The notes: a model not told the origin generated them from the letters alone. Shown: positions 18,455-26,839, numbered from the stretch's first letter. The stretch: DNA of 64,000 nt from Alicyclobacillus sp. SP_1 (GCF_024706985.1 NZ_JAMCCX010000011.1:22417-86416); one strand, 5' to 3'. Numbers and translations are program-made.

Positions 18455-18484
18455 TTGCGCACCGTGCAAAATATTGCAAGCAAG
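18455..18484 (-). promoter_or_regulatory. Tandem TTGC/GCAA palindromic sites, candidate operator of the BkdR-like regulator
   Basis: Two related inverted repeats begin 10 bases (one helical turn) apart on the minus strand: TTGCAATATTTTGCA (18479-18465) and TTGCACGGTGCGCAA (18469-18455). Another CTTGC flanks the upstream side. They lie just upstream of the candidate -35 box and 20-50 bases beyond the regulator's stop codon, the position expected for an activator that touches sigma-A RNA polymerase. Confidence 0.5.
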
Positions 18485-18505
18485 CGTTTTCATATAAACT
18501 TTGAG

Positions 18506-20563
18506 TCACGGTCCGTCACTACCCATTTTGTAGTATAACGACCGCACCGAAATGCCGAGTCTCCTCGCAGTCTCCGTCTTATTTCCGCCCGTCTCCGAGA
18601 GCGTTTGCTGAATGAGAAGCTTTTCTATGGATTTCATTCTATCTGCAAGCGTTCCATGTAATGGGAGCATGGACGGCAACGCCTCGGCCGTCGTTGTCTG
18701 CTCCAAATTCGGAAATCCGAGCGGCGGAAGATGATGCGCACGAAGTTTCGTCTCCGCATATCCGACCGCCATCATGGCCCGTCCTAACACATTCTCCAAT
18801 TCTCGGACGTTACCAGGCCAGTCCCATCGTGAAAGGGCAGCAATTGCATCGGGATCAACCTCTGTGACGTTTCGACCATAAGTTTGATTATGGCGCGAAA
18901 CAATGGCTATCGCCAACTGCGCCAAGTCTTCTTTGCGGTATCGCAGCGGTGGAATAAAGATAGGTATGACATTCAGACGATAGTATAAATCCTCGCGAAA
19001 GGTGCCACGAGCCACCGCCTGTTCTAAATTCACGTGCGTTGCACAGATGAAACGCACATCCACTGGCACCGGTCGACTTCCGCCGACCCGGACAATCTCC
19101 CTCTCTTGAATGGCGCGAAGCAATTTGGCTTGCGTAGCCAAGCTCAACTCTCCAATTTCGTCCAAAAACAACGTACCGCCGGATGCATCTTCCATCAATC
19201 CGACGCGCTTTTGCGCACTCATTTCCCAAGTGCTTGGTTCCTGACCAAACAACTCAACTTCGAGTAAACCCTCGCCGAGAGAGGCACAGTTGACGCGCAA
19301 AAAAGGTTTTCCAGCGCGGTCACTCTCCTGATGAATGGCGTGCGCGAACAATTCTTTCCCCGTTCCCGACTCTCCGCGCAGCAAAACTGTCGCTGGCGTA
19401 GCCGCCGCGCGTTTGGCTTGTTCAATGGCGACGACCATCGACTGGCTACCACCGACAATGTCAGCAAAACTGTACCGTGCAGACAATGAGCGAAGGAGTC
19501 GATTCGCCTTGTTCAATTCAGCATTCAACCGGGCAATCTCCGAAATGTCGTGAATCACGCCAACGGCACCGCGCAACTCCCCCTCTACCCAAATCGGAGC
19601 AACATCGACAATCACTTCGCGACGCTGCAAACCAACCTTAAGAGGCACGCTCTTAACGGGTTTGCCCGTACGCAGGACTTGAAGGTGCATACTTTCGCCC
19701 TCCGCTATGTCCACTTCTGCCGGATGGCCGATGACCTCTTCAGGGGACAGTCCCGTCAATCTTGTGTAAGCCGGATTGATGAGAAGTCCCATCCCATTCT
19801 TGTCAACGACCGAAATGGCATCCTGTGTACTTTGAATAACCGCTTCAAGCCACTGTTGCAGTTCCCTTAAATTGGTGACTTCTTCAGCCAATCGCCGAAC
19901 TTCCGTGACATCTCGAAGAACGACCATAGCTCCAATGCGACTCCCATTTTCATCATCGATTGGCAGGCAGTGCACGACTAAGTCTGTCCCCGTGTCGGAG
20001 GTCATTTGCAAAACGCGACCGTCATGCCCAGAGAGAACAGGCCGTACCGTTTCATCCGGAATCCAATTCGTCGACTTACGGCCTCGAATTTCATGCTCTG
20101 GTGTGCCGAGCAGTCTGGAAGCTGCCGCATTGCAGAAGGTGACACGCGTCCCTAAGTCGATACCAATCATGCCATCATGGGTAGCGTCCAAAATCCGCTG
20201 CAGATCTCGCTGACGTGTCCTTGCTGCTCCAATCAACCGCTCTTTTTCTCCCATAAGAAGGAGAAAGAACTTTAACGCAGACGCCGGAACGACAATCGGC
20301 TCCACAGGAAATCGGCGCAACAGGCTCATGTAGACCGCAGTGTCTCCAGTCACCTCCAAAATGACATCAATCTGAGAACGAACAACCTGCAAGGCAGCGT
20401 CGATATCGTTTGCAACTGGGATCCCTTTCTCCTTGGCCACTGCGATGCCTGGCGCTGACCCATCGATGTCTACCACGCAAGCAATAGAAACTTCTCGGTA
20501 GTCTGCCAGTGTATGGAGTACCTTGGCTCCGCCTTTACCCGCTCCAATGAGAATCAGGTTCAT
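18506..20563 (-). CDS. BkdR-type transcriptional regulator with NAD-fold, PAS, AAA+ and Fis domains; GAFTGA loop missing
   Basis: This 685-residue regulator lies just upstream of bcd and probably controls the bkd block. Domain order: a Rossmann-like segment with GAGKGG near residue 9, two PAS domains (about 118-225 and 235-345), an AAA+ domain (Walker A GESGTGKE at 398-405, Walker B GGTLFLDE at 463-470, numbered from the GTG one codon upstream) and a C-terminal Fis-type helix-turn-helix (about 660-682). Where sigma-54 activators have GAFTGA, this protein has GQEPSTWEMSA (441-451), so it probably cannot engage sigma-54, like TyrR-type relatives. The ATG at 20563 has AGGAGG six bases upstream. 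moaC ends 14 bases earlier. The ligand is unknown. Confidence 0.88.
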   Translation of the reverse strand: MNLILIGAGKGGAKVLHTLADYREVSIACVVDIDGSAPGIAVAKEKGIPVANDIDAALQVVRSQIDVILEVTGDTAVYMSLLRRFPVEPIVVPASALKFFLLLMGEKERLIGAARTRQRDLQRILDATHDGMIGIDLGTRVTFCNAAASRLLGTPEHEIRGRKSTNWIPDETVRPVLSGHDGRVLQMTSDTGTDLVVHCLPIDDENGSRIGAMVVLRDVTEVRRLAEEVTNLRELQQWLEAVIQSTQDAISVVDKNGMGLLINPAYTRLTGLSPEEVIGHPAEVDIAEGESMHLQVLRTGKPVKSVPLKVGLQRREVIVDVAPIWVEGELRGAVGVIHDISEIARLNAELNKANRLLRSLSARYSFADIVGGSQSMVVAIEQAKRAAATPATVLLRGESGTGKELFAHAIHQESDRAGKPFLRVNCASLGEGLLEVELFGQEPSTWEMSAQKRVGLMEDASGGTLFLDEIGELSLATQAKLLRAIQEREIVRVGGSRPVPVDVRFICATHVNLEQAVARGTFREDLYYRLNVIPIFIPPLRYRKEDLAQLAIAIVSRHNQTYGRNVTEVDPDAIAALSRWDWPGNVRELENVLGRAMMAVGYAETKLRAHHLPPLGFPNLEQTTTAEALPSMLPLHGTLADRMKSIEKLLIQQTLSETGGNKTETARRLGISVRSLYYKMGSDGP

Positions 20564-20577
20564 CACATACCTCCTCG

Positions 20578-21108
20578 TCAGTCGGTCGATGCCATAGGCA
20601 CGTTAAAGGTGCCGCTTTTTCCACCAGACTTGTGTACTACCTGCAAATCTCGAATGACCATACCTCGGTCAATCGCCTTGCACATGTCATAGACCGTCAA
20701 AGCGGCGACCGAACACGCAGTCAACGCCTCCATTTCAATACCAGTTCGATAGTGTGCCGAAACAGTCACCTGAAATTCGAGTGTCGCACGTTCGCCTTGT
20801 CTGTCGAGAAAATGATGCGCAACCTGAACACTGGTCAAAGGTATCGGATGGCACAGTGGAATGAGATCCGGCGTTTTTTTGGCTCCCATCGAGGCGGCTA
20901 ATTCGGCGACTAGCAAAACATCCCCTTTTTTAAGCAATCTCTGTTCTACTTGCTCGCGAGTACTCTGCAACATGTCAATCAGCACACGCGCAGTCGCAAC
21001 GCGGTAAGTCACCTCTTTGTTGGATATATCGACCATCGTTGCCCGGCCGTGTTCATCAAAATGGGTAAGTTGACCTTGATTGACTGACGTGTCGCCGTTT
21101 TGATTCAA
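20578..21108 (-). CDS. moaC: Cyclic pyranopterin monophosphate synthase
   Basis: MoaC, acting after MoaA, turns 3',8-cyclo-GTP into cyclic pyranopterin monophosphate in molybdenum cofactor synthesis. Family segments are all present: MVDISNK near the start, KKTPDLIPLCHP (with the conserved His), GIEMEALT and DMCKAID, and the KSGGKSG end. Its length of 176 aa is slightly above typical. The start is a TTG with AAGGAG nine bases upstream; the next Met (MVDIS) would cut the conserved N-terminus. It precedes the BkdR-like gene by only 14 bases, so the two may be cotranscribed. moaDE is divergent. Confidence 0.93.
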   Translation of the reverse strand: MNQNGDTSVNQGQLTHFDEHGRATMVDISNKEVTYRVATARVLIDMLQSTREQVEQRLLKKGDVLLVAELAASMGAKKTPDLIPLCHPIPLTSVQVAHHFLDRQGERATLEFQVTVSAHYRTGIEMEALTACSVAALTVYDMCKAIDRGMVIRDLQVVHKSGGKSGTFNVPMASTD

Positions 21109-21129
21109 AGAATTCGTCTCCTTCTATGT

Positions 21130-21168
21130 ACAATGTAAAAGCACAATTTAAAAGTAGAATGTAACATG
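21130..21168. repeat. Three tandem 13-bp imperfect repeats upstream of moaC
   Basis: ACAATGTAAAAGC (21130-21142), ACAATTTAAAAGT (21143-21155) and AGAATGTAACATG (21156-21168) run head to tail in the divergent moaC/moaDE region, 22 bases before the moaC start. The 13-bp period and A+T richness suggest protein-binding sites or promoter elements for moaC; no named motif is recognised. Confidence 0.65.
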
Positions 21169-21352
21169 ATGCACTGTCTTTCGCGGTCATCATGGGCCAT
21201 GAACTTCGCGATGGGTTGTGCGACATGTTAAAATACAGGGCGTCTCTTGCACCTCGTGCTTTCAGTGATTGCGTCCACGGTGCAGAAACAGCATACTACA
21301 AATTGTGGCGAGACTCACTGAACAGCCGCGTCATAGGATGGGAGGCGGAGTC

Positions 21353-22045
21353 ATGGATGTCCGCGTAAAATTGTTTGCAAACTTGAAGGAAGCCGTGGGC
21401 CAAGACGAGGTTGTTGTGTCTCTGCCGGACGTTACAAGTATTGCCACACTTCGTTCTGTTCTGGCAGAGCATTTTCCCGGTATGAGAAGTATTCTTCCCA
21501 AATGTGTGTTTGCTGTAAATCAACAAATTGTCAGTGAAGATGACATGCTGTCCATCCATGCGGAAGTTGCCGTTCTTCCGCCTGTCGGCGGCGGCTGCAC
21601 GGACTCCTTAGATGCAGAGTCGACGGACAACGTCTACTGCGTTCTCACGGAAAAGGAGCTCTCGGTGCAACGTGCGTATGACGCACTCATCCACCCAAAC
21701 TGGGGCGGAACGGTGCTCTTTTGCGGGACAGTGCGGGAGTGGACGGGAGAAAAGCAAACGTCTCATTTGACGTACGAAGCGTACCGCTCCATGGCTATTC
21801 AACAAATGCAAGATTTGCAAAGGCAAGTGGAGGCGGATTATCCAGGAGTGCGCACTTTGATGTGGCATCGCTTGGGCCGCCTAGAACTGACCGATATTGC
21901 CGTCATTTGTGCGGCTGCTTCTCCGCACCGGGACGCAGCATTTTTGGCAGCACGCACTTTGATTGAGCGATTAAAGAAGGAAGTTCCTATTTGGAAAAAA
22001 GAATTCTACGTGGATGGTCAACCAGAGTGGCGCGAGAACGAATGA
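21353..22045 (+). CDS. Molybdopterin synthase, fused small and large subunits (MoaD-MoaE, MoaX-like)
   Basis: Both molybdopterin synthase subunits are in one 230-residue chain. Residues 1-81 form a ubiquitin-like MoaD domain ending in PPVGGG, the Gly-Gly that must carry the thiocarboxylate. Residues about 92-230 form MoaE with GTVREWT, the MWHRLG segment and the active-site end (LKKEVPIWKKEFY). In a free enzyme MoaD ends at GG, so this chain presumably needs cleavage after the glycines, as proposed for mycobacterial MoaX. The start is the ATG at 21353 behind GGGAGG; an upstream frame to 21269 is unneeded. It is divergent from moaC. Confidence 0.92.
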   Translation: MDVRVKLFANLKEAVGQDEVVVSLPDVTSIATLRSVLAEHFPGMRSILPKCVFAVNQQIVSEDDMLSIHAEVAVLPPVGGGCTDSLDAESTDNVYCVLTEKELSVQRAYDALIHPNWGGTVLFCGTVREWTGEKQTSHLTYEAYRSMAIQQMQDLQRQVEADYPGVRTLMWHRLGRLELTDIAVICAAASPHRDAAFLAARTLIERLKKEVPIWKKEFYVDGQPEWRENE

Positions 22046-22087
22046 CAGAACGTTATTTCTCGCGCCGCAGCCGGAAAATATAGACAA

Positions 22088-23098
22088 CTACTCGATGAAG
22101 AATCGCAGAACTCCATCCACGGTCTTGGAACATATGGCCCCGTCTGCTTCCAGCCAGTCGAGAAATCCTAATATCTCCGACAGGATGAGCGACGGTTGGT
22201 CCATTCGATGCGGAAAGTACTGAGCAGTATAAAACCAAGCACTTTCTCCAGGTGACGTTCTCACCAACTCCCAAACTTTGTCGCGTCTGCGTTCTTGGTC
22301 CAACAGACGTTGTTTGATGAGGTCGTGCGGATGCTCGACGGGTGAACCGTGTCCGGCCAATACGACGTTTATCGGAAGCTCCAGTAACCGGCGCAAGTTG
22401 TTGCGATAGTCAAGGAGACTTCGAGTGCGTTTTGCTTGCGCCCCTGAGGCAGCTCCAAGTTCGGGTTCGACGAGAGCGTTCGATGAGATGCGCCCAATCA
22501 ACTGGTCTCCTCCGAAGAAAGTACCAGTGGCTTCCTCCCAAAGCCCAATGGCTGCCTGTGCATGTCCTGGAACTTCTACAACATTCATCGTCGGTAAACA
22601 ATCGGGTCGGTCGCCATCTATCAATGAGCCATTAACTACCGACTGGTCGTTCAATTGTTGCAAAAATAAAAACTCGCTCATGGCTTTCTGCTGCAAATGC
22701 TCTGGCATGTCACACAAGGTATACAACGCCTGATAAAAGTCCATGCGATATCGGTCTCCCTGCAGTGCGGCGTCCACCCAGTAAGCAACATCAGGATGAC
22801 TGTACACAGGAACTCCTTCGGACTGAATTTTCCCCGCCAATCCAACGTGATCGACATGCCCATGAGTCAATATCAGCGCCGACAAATCGCCATAATGGTA
22901 AACTCCCTGAGTTCTTAATCCTTGGATTAGTGCTGTTTCCGACTCCTTGCGATTCGGTCCGCAGTCCAATAGAACTGCCTGCCCGTCCTGTTTGATGAGA
23001 TATGCATTAACAGCTCCGACCGGCAGTCCAGTGGGTACGCTGATGCAATGAACCGTCCTATCGAGACGCTCCGAAACAGCTGTGATGTCGTTCTTCAT
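22088..23098 (-). CDS. Metallo-beta-lactamase-fold hydrolase
   Basis: This 336-residue protein has the zinc-binding HxHxDH motif (THGHVDHVG), a following His in VPGHAQ, a GD pair (FGGDQLIG) and a last His in AGHGSP, all in the correct order for a binuclear MBL-fold hydrolase. A helical C-terminal extension of about 90 residues resembles those of RNase Z/LACTB2-like or YqgX-type proteins. The start ATG (23098) has AGGTGG upstream. Its neighbours do not reveal the substrate. A thioesterase, glyoxalase-like or nuclease activity is possible; I do not choose. Confidence 0.85.
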   Translation of the reverse strand: MKNDITAVSERLDRTVHCISVPTGLPVGAVNAYLIKQDGQAVLLDCGPNRKESETALIQGLRTQGVYHYGDLSALILTHGHVDHVGLAGKIQSEGVPVYSHPDVAYWVDAALQGDRYRMDFYQALYTLCDMPEHLQQKAMSEFLFLQQLNDQSVVNGSLIDGDRPDCLPTMNVVEVPGHAQAAIGLWEEATGTFFGGDQLIGRISSNALVEPELGAASGAQAKRTRSLLDYRNNLRRLLELPINVVLAGHGSPVEHPHDLIKQRLLDQERRRDKVWELVRTSPGESAWFYTAQYFPHRMDQPSLILSEILGFLDWLEADGAICSKTVDGVLRFFIE

Positions 23099-23123
23099 TT
23101 CATCCACCTCGCGTTCCACTTTT

Positions 23124-23154
23124 CGAATGTCATGACTTCCTCTTCATCATACTG
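23124..23154 (+). promoter_or_regulatory. Possible sigma-G promoter for the GH18 gene
   Basis: On the plus strand CGAATG (23124-23129), an 18-base spacer and CATACTG (23148-23154) match the sigma-G consensus at 5/6 and 6/7. The site is about 120 bases before the GH18 start. The long leader keeps confidence low, but forespore expression would suit a cortex-active hydrolase. Confidence 0.3.
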
Positions 23155-23275
23155 TGCTCCGGCTGTATCGGCAAACTTATATTCTACAATACTTCTAAAC
23201 GTCCACTAGGATTCATAGACTGACAGTGTCTCACAAAGACGTGAACAGCCTGTTCGGAAGTGAGGATTTGGACCG

Positions 23276-24628
23276 ATGCGACATACCGGATGGAATGGTC
23301 TGAAAAAGAAAATAGTCTTGTGGACGTTTTGCCTCGCTTGCTTCGTCGGATTGACGCGATTGGGAATGGATTTGGTCTTTGGCCAGTCTGATTCAGCAGC
23401 TTGGAGTGGTTGGAAGTCAACGAGTCTGTCGGATATTGAGCTAAACGAGTTAGCCGGCGTCTCTCAAATTGCTCTGTCTGCGACGACCGACCCAGGCTCA
23501 ACTGGGCCCAGGCACAGTCCACTGCAATGGGTTGCCGAGACGCTCCACTTGCCGTTCATACATCCTTGGCGATTGCTAGAATATCAATTACCCAGCGCCA
23601 ATGCTCGGCGTTTACCCCAAGATGGCTCCCAATCCAGTCTCCTAAGCTCAATTTTCCAGTGGCAACCGAGCTCGCACAAAATTGCCCTTGGTTGGATGCC
23701 GCAAGAGTCCGCCGCAGAAAGTGACCAATTGATTCTGGATAATCCCGGTATGAATGTGGTCTCTCCAACGTGGCTGGAACTCGGGTCGAGTCGGGGAGAT
23801 ATCACAGGCCGAATTCAAAACAGTGTCGTTCGGTTCGCTCATCAGCATCATGTGCAAGTTTGGGTTCTCATCACCAACCAATTTCGTTCCAACTTGACAT
23901 CCCGGTTTCTCTCGTCGTCCGCCGCTGAGAATCACTTTATAAAACAATTGAAGACGCTTGTCGTTGAAGACCGACTGAATGGCATTAATTTGGATTTCGA
24001 AAACATGGACAGCGCTGACCAGGCAGCTTACACATCGTTTGTAGGTAAACTCGACCGAACATTGACCTCAATCCATGCCGACCTGTCCGTAGACGTGACC
24101 CCCGACATTGTGCCGCTTGTCGACAACTCAGCATATTTTCATGCTGGTCTGGCCGCAAACTGTCATCAACTCATTCTCATGGCCTACGACGAGCACTGGG
24201 GCGGGGATTCAGTTGCCGGTCCTGTGGCATCGCTGCCTTGGGTTCGGCAGTCCGTTCAAGACTTATTGGACACCGGGGTACCTGCCGATAAATTAGTTCT
24301 CGGCGTACCGTTTTACACGCGTTTTTGGCATATGCATCCACAAGGATATATCACGAGTGAAGCCGTCGCACTCGACATGGTTCCGAATATCCTAACTGCA
24401 CATCACGCAAAAGCGTCTTATGACTCGTCCCTAGGTCTGATGTATGCTCGCTATCCCGTGGCCAGCGGTTATGAGCAGGTCTGGTTTGCTTCAAAAAAGA
24501 CGTTACAGACAAAACTCCAAATGGTGAACAATGACGGATTGGCCGGAGTAGCCGTCTGGTCTCTTCCCCTGTCTGCACCATCCACGTGGAAGACTCTCGT
24601 CGATCAACTGCGTCAGTCGATTGCCTGA
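23276..24628 (+). CDS. Glycoside hydrolase family 18 protein, exported
   Basis: The protein has an N-terminal membrane anchor or signal (about residues 11-36) and a GH18 TIM barrel from about residue 130. The barrel's catalytic strand reads NGINLDFE, with D240 and the proton donor E242; this form is shared by spore cortex and peptidoglycan-active GH18 proteins such as YaaH and YvbX rather than classical chitinases. The barrel's end (GVAVWSLP) is also typical. No LysM repeats are seen, unlike YaaH. The ATG has GAGG 10 bases upstream. A role in cleaving N-acetylglucosaminyl bonds of spore or cell-wall peptidoglycan is likely but inferred. Confidence 0.85.
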   Translation: MRHTGWNGLKKKIVLWTFCLACFVGLTRLGMDLVFGQSDSAAWSGWKSTSLSDIELNELAGVSQIALSATTDPGSTGPRHSPLQWVAETLHLPFIHPWRLLEYQLPSANARRLPQDGSQSSLLSSIFQWQPSSHKIALGWMPQESAAESDQLILDNPGMNVVSPTWLELGSSRGDITGRIQNSVVRFAHQHHVQVWVLITNQFRSNLTSRFLSSSAAENHFIKQLKTLVVEDRLNGINLDFENMDSADQAAYTSFVGKLDRTLTSIHADLSVDVTPDIVPLVDNSAYFHAGLAANCHQLILMAYDEHWGGDSVAGPVASLPWVRQSVQDLLDTGVPADKLVLGVPFYTRFWHMHPQGYITSEAVALDMVPNILTAHHAKASYDSSLGLMYARYPVASGYEQVWFASKKTLQTKLQMVNNDGLAGVAVWSLPLSAPSTWKTLVDQLRQSIA

Positions 24629-24645
24629 AAGGAGTTGCTGTCTGT

Positions 24646-25143
24646 ATGGACAAAGTACTCGTCGGCGTTGCCGCCGTCACCACAGCGGCTTACATCGGTT
24701 ATAGCATTTATCGACCACACACAGCACAAGAGGGCATCGCGTCGACGGCCTCCATGCTCATGCAGGCAGCGCCCTGGATTATTGTGTCCATGCTCGCTGC
24801 AGGCTTAATCTCACAAATACTGGACACGCACGTCATCGCACGATATTTAGGGCCACAGAGTGGCTTCATGGGTATTGTCACCGGTGCGTTGTTTGGACTT
24901 GTTGGAACGGGATCTCGCTGGGCCGTATATCCGTTAGCTGCAGGACTGTTGGGGGCCGATGCGTCCCCTGGGGCGGTGTTCGCGTTTCTCACTTCCTGGC
25001 AGTTGGTCTCTTTGCCCCGCGTACCTGCAGAGTTTCCTTTTCTTGGGGTTCGATTCACCATACTTCGAGCGGTCTTTTCTTTCGCTATGGCGATTTTCGG
25101 AGGCACACTGATGAATCTTGGTCTAAATTGGTTCTCTAGATAA
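24646..25143 (+). CDS. Permease-like membrane protein (half-length, ArsP/Gate-like)
   Basis: This 165-residue integral membrane protein has about four or five hydrophobic segments. The arrangement of glycine-rich helices (GIVTGALFGLVGTGSRWAV, then PLAAGLLG and AFLTSWQL) resembles one half of DUF318/ArsP-type permeases or the nucleoside-recognition Gate domain. The ATG has AAAGGAG 13 bases upstream and lies 17 bases after the GH18 stop, so the two genes are probably cotranscribed. Similar half-size proteins are common in spore formers, where some take part in spore maturation. The substrate is unknown and the family call is tentative. Confidence 0.6.
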   Translation: MDKVLVGVAAVTTAAYIGYSIYRPHTAQEGIASTASMLMQAAPWIIVSMLAAGLISQILDTHVIARYLGPQSGFMGIVTGALFGLVGTGSRWAVYPLAAGLLGADASPGAVFAFLTSWQLVSLPRVPAEFPFLGVRFTILRAVFSFAMAIFGGTLMNLGLNWFSR

Positions 25144-25196
25144 CGGTCCTCTGGGCTATGCAAAATAGACAGAATTCGGTCCAGTCGAACAGACAG

Positions 25197-25227
25197 GCAC
25201 CCTGAGTGTTGGTGTCACTCAAGGTGC
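25197..25227. terminator. Hairpin between convergent genes
   Basis: A 12-position stem with one mismatch (25197-25208 with 25216-25227) and a 7-base loop lies between the ends of the permease-like gene (plus) and the NlpC/P60 gene (minus). There is no T-run on either strand, so it is at best an imperfect bidirectional terminator or a 3'-end stabiliser. Confidence 0.5.
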
Positions 25228-25288
25228 TCCGTCGACCGTATTTCGTTGCTACTTGTCGCATATGGAGTCACAACGCGCCGCGTCCACG

Positions 25289-26107
25289 CTATTGTATGAC
25301 TTGTCGAGCAAAAACCAGGGCTCGTCCCATCCAAGTCGTGGCCAACGGAACTTCGACGACCTTCCGATATCCGCCGCCTTCTTCAATGACCATGCCGTGA
25401 CCCGCATAAATACCCACGTGCCCTCCGCCAGTGGCATTGGTGGATGTGCGGAAGAAGAGCAAATCGCCCATTTGAAGGTCTGATAGCGGTACTGGGGTTC
25501 CCACGTGATAGCGTTGATAGACGGACGACCCGGAAAATGAGATTCCCAACGCTGTTCGATAGACCCACGCCGTAAAATTAGAGCAATCAAACCCGACACC
25601 TGGCACCTGATGGCCCCACCAATAGGGTACGCCCAACTGAGTTTTAGCTACTTGAATGACTTTCTCAGCCTCGTGTTGTTCGGTTGCCGATAACGTGGTG
25701 CCATTTCCCAAACTACTCCCTTGTGCATGAGCGTGAGTCGGATGAGTGACCGCTTGAGCATGTTTGCTCGGTACTTCATTCGTGCTCGGCGCGCTCGATT
25801 GAGTCTCCACTAAATGCGTGAAGTGTGGATTCGTCGTGATATAGAGAGTGTGGTGCTGCCATTCCACCTCATACCAATAGCGATTGACTTTGCTGACAAG
25901 CGGAGCGTCTTCTCCCAGCAACAAACGTCCGTAGAGCGGCGACTGAAGACTGGCTGCAGTATGAAAGTCGACATATCCGTGAATGGTCTGGACGGAAAGT
26001 GGATTCGTAGCCGCTTCGGCAACCGTGCCCACACCAGGCACACCCAATAAGCAGATAGCTGCGGCACTTCCAAATCGCGACAATCGCTTGAAACGCAAAG
26101 TCATCAT
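25289..26107 (-). CDS. NlpC/P60 endopeptidase with SH3-like domain, secreted
   Basis: The protein has a signal peptide (about residues 1-32), an SH3-like wall-binding region (about 36-100), a low-complexity Thr/His/Ala linker, and a C-terminal NlpC/P60 domain with catalytic C175 (FDCSNF) and H230 (GGHVGIYAG). This family cuts D-Glu-meso-DAP bonds in peptidoglycan stem peptides. It follows the SleB-like gene by 69 bases in the same direction. It therefore probably shares that gene's c-di-AMP riboswitch, which matches the known link of this riboswitch class to wall hydrolases. The ATGATG start has GAGAGG immediately upstream. Confidence 0.9.
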   Translation of the reverse strand: MMTLRFKRLSRFGSAAAICLLGVPGVGTVAEAATNPLSVQTIHGYVDFHTAASLQSPLYGRLLLGEDAPLVSKVNRYWYEVEWQHHTLYITTNPHFTHLVETQSSAPSTNEVPSKHAQAVTHPTHAHAQGSSLGNGTTLSATEQHEAEKVIQVAKTQLGVPYWWGHQVPGVGFDCSNFTAWVYRTALGISFSGSSVYQRYHVGTPVPLSDLQMGDLLFFRTSTNATGGGHVGIYAGHGMVIEEGGGYRKVVEVPLATTWMGRALVFARQVIQ

Positions 26108-26176
26108 CCTCTCAGGAGTGGAGTCCTCTCATGGCAACCCTATGACTACGGTCAACGAACTTGTGCCAACGTCATG

Positions 26177-26839
26177 TCACTTCGCGAAGATGAATGGACC
26201 AATTTCGTTCGTTCGAGGCTGAGACCATACCCAACTTCCTGACGGCGTTTGCGCCGGGTTGAAGAAGACCATCGCTCCAGGGACGAGATCGACCTGCTTC
26301 GCCAATACATCCTCGGCGGCGGTATAGGCAGAGGAAACGGGGGTATTATAAATGAACCCGTTTGTCGTACAAGAGAACTGAGCATATCCATCACTTTGTT
26401 GAAAGACAACGTCATACACATTACTTCCATATCCGAAACTCTCAAGTCGATGGAGAACAACGTCGCCAACCGCAATTTGCGCACTCATACTGGTTCCCTG
26501 TGCTTCAGCAGAAATGAGGTGAGCCATCCAATAGAGATTCGCACTGGTATCATAAGGGGAAGACACACTGGCCTCCATCGAGTTCATGACAGGTAAATTG
26601 TTTACAGTCGCGCTCGGGAGTTTCAATTGCGTGCCAACCAAGATGTCCAGTGCAGGTACCTGAGGATTTGCTGCTTCGAGCGCATTCAGACTCACGCCAT
26701 ATTGCTGCGAGATAGTCCAGAAAGTCTGCCCGGATTGAACGGTCACGGTCGACAAAGTAGCTGCCTGAGCTGTGACGACTCCGGTCAGCAAAACGGCGGA
26801 TGCAGAGGCGATAGCAACGGAAAGTTTTCGCTTCAACAT
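26177..26839 (-). CDS. LysM-SleB family cell-wall hydrolase
   Basis: The 220-residue secreted protein has a signal peptide (about 1-27, ending AQA), one LysM peptidoglycan-binding module (about 31-75) and a SleB/Hydrolase_2 catalytic domain with the expected Glu at 112 (ISAEAQG) and a C-terminal FFNP motif. The family contains lytic transglycosylases of spore cortex (SleB) and vegetative homologues (CwlJ-like). The gene is preceded by a c-di-AMP riboswitch at 26868-27015. Vegetative wall remodelling under c-di-AMP control is therefore more likely than germination only. A GAGGGAGA lies 15 bases before the ATG. Confidence 0.9.
   Translation of the reverse strand: MLKRKLSVAIASASAVLLTGVVTAQAATLSTVTVQSGQTFWTISQQYGVSLNALEAANPQVPALDILVGTQLKLPSATVNNLPVMNSMEASVSSPYDTSANLYWMAHLISAEAQGTSMSAQIAVGDVVLHRLESFGYGSNVYDVVFQQSDGYAQFSCTTNGFIYNTPVSSAYTAAEDVLAKQVDLVPGAMVFFNPAQTPSGSWVWSQPRTNEIGPFIFAK

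Noticed and set aside
18303..18505. A -24/-12 sigma-54 promoter between the regulator and bcd
   Set aside because: The only GG/GC pair with correct spacing (within CTGGGAGAAAATACTGCG) lacks the rest of the -24 box, and the regulator lacks GAFTGA. A sigma-A-like promoter fits better.
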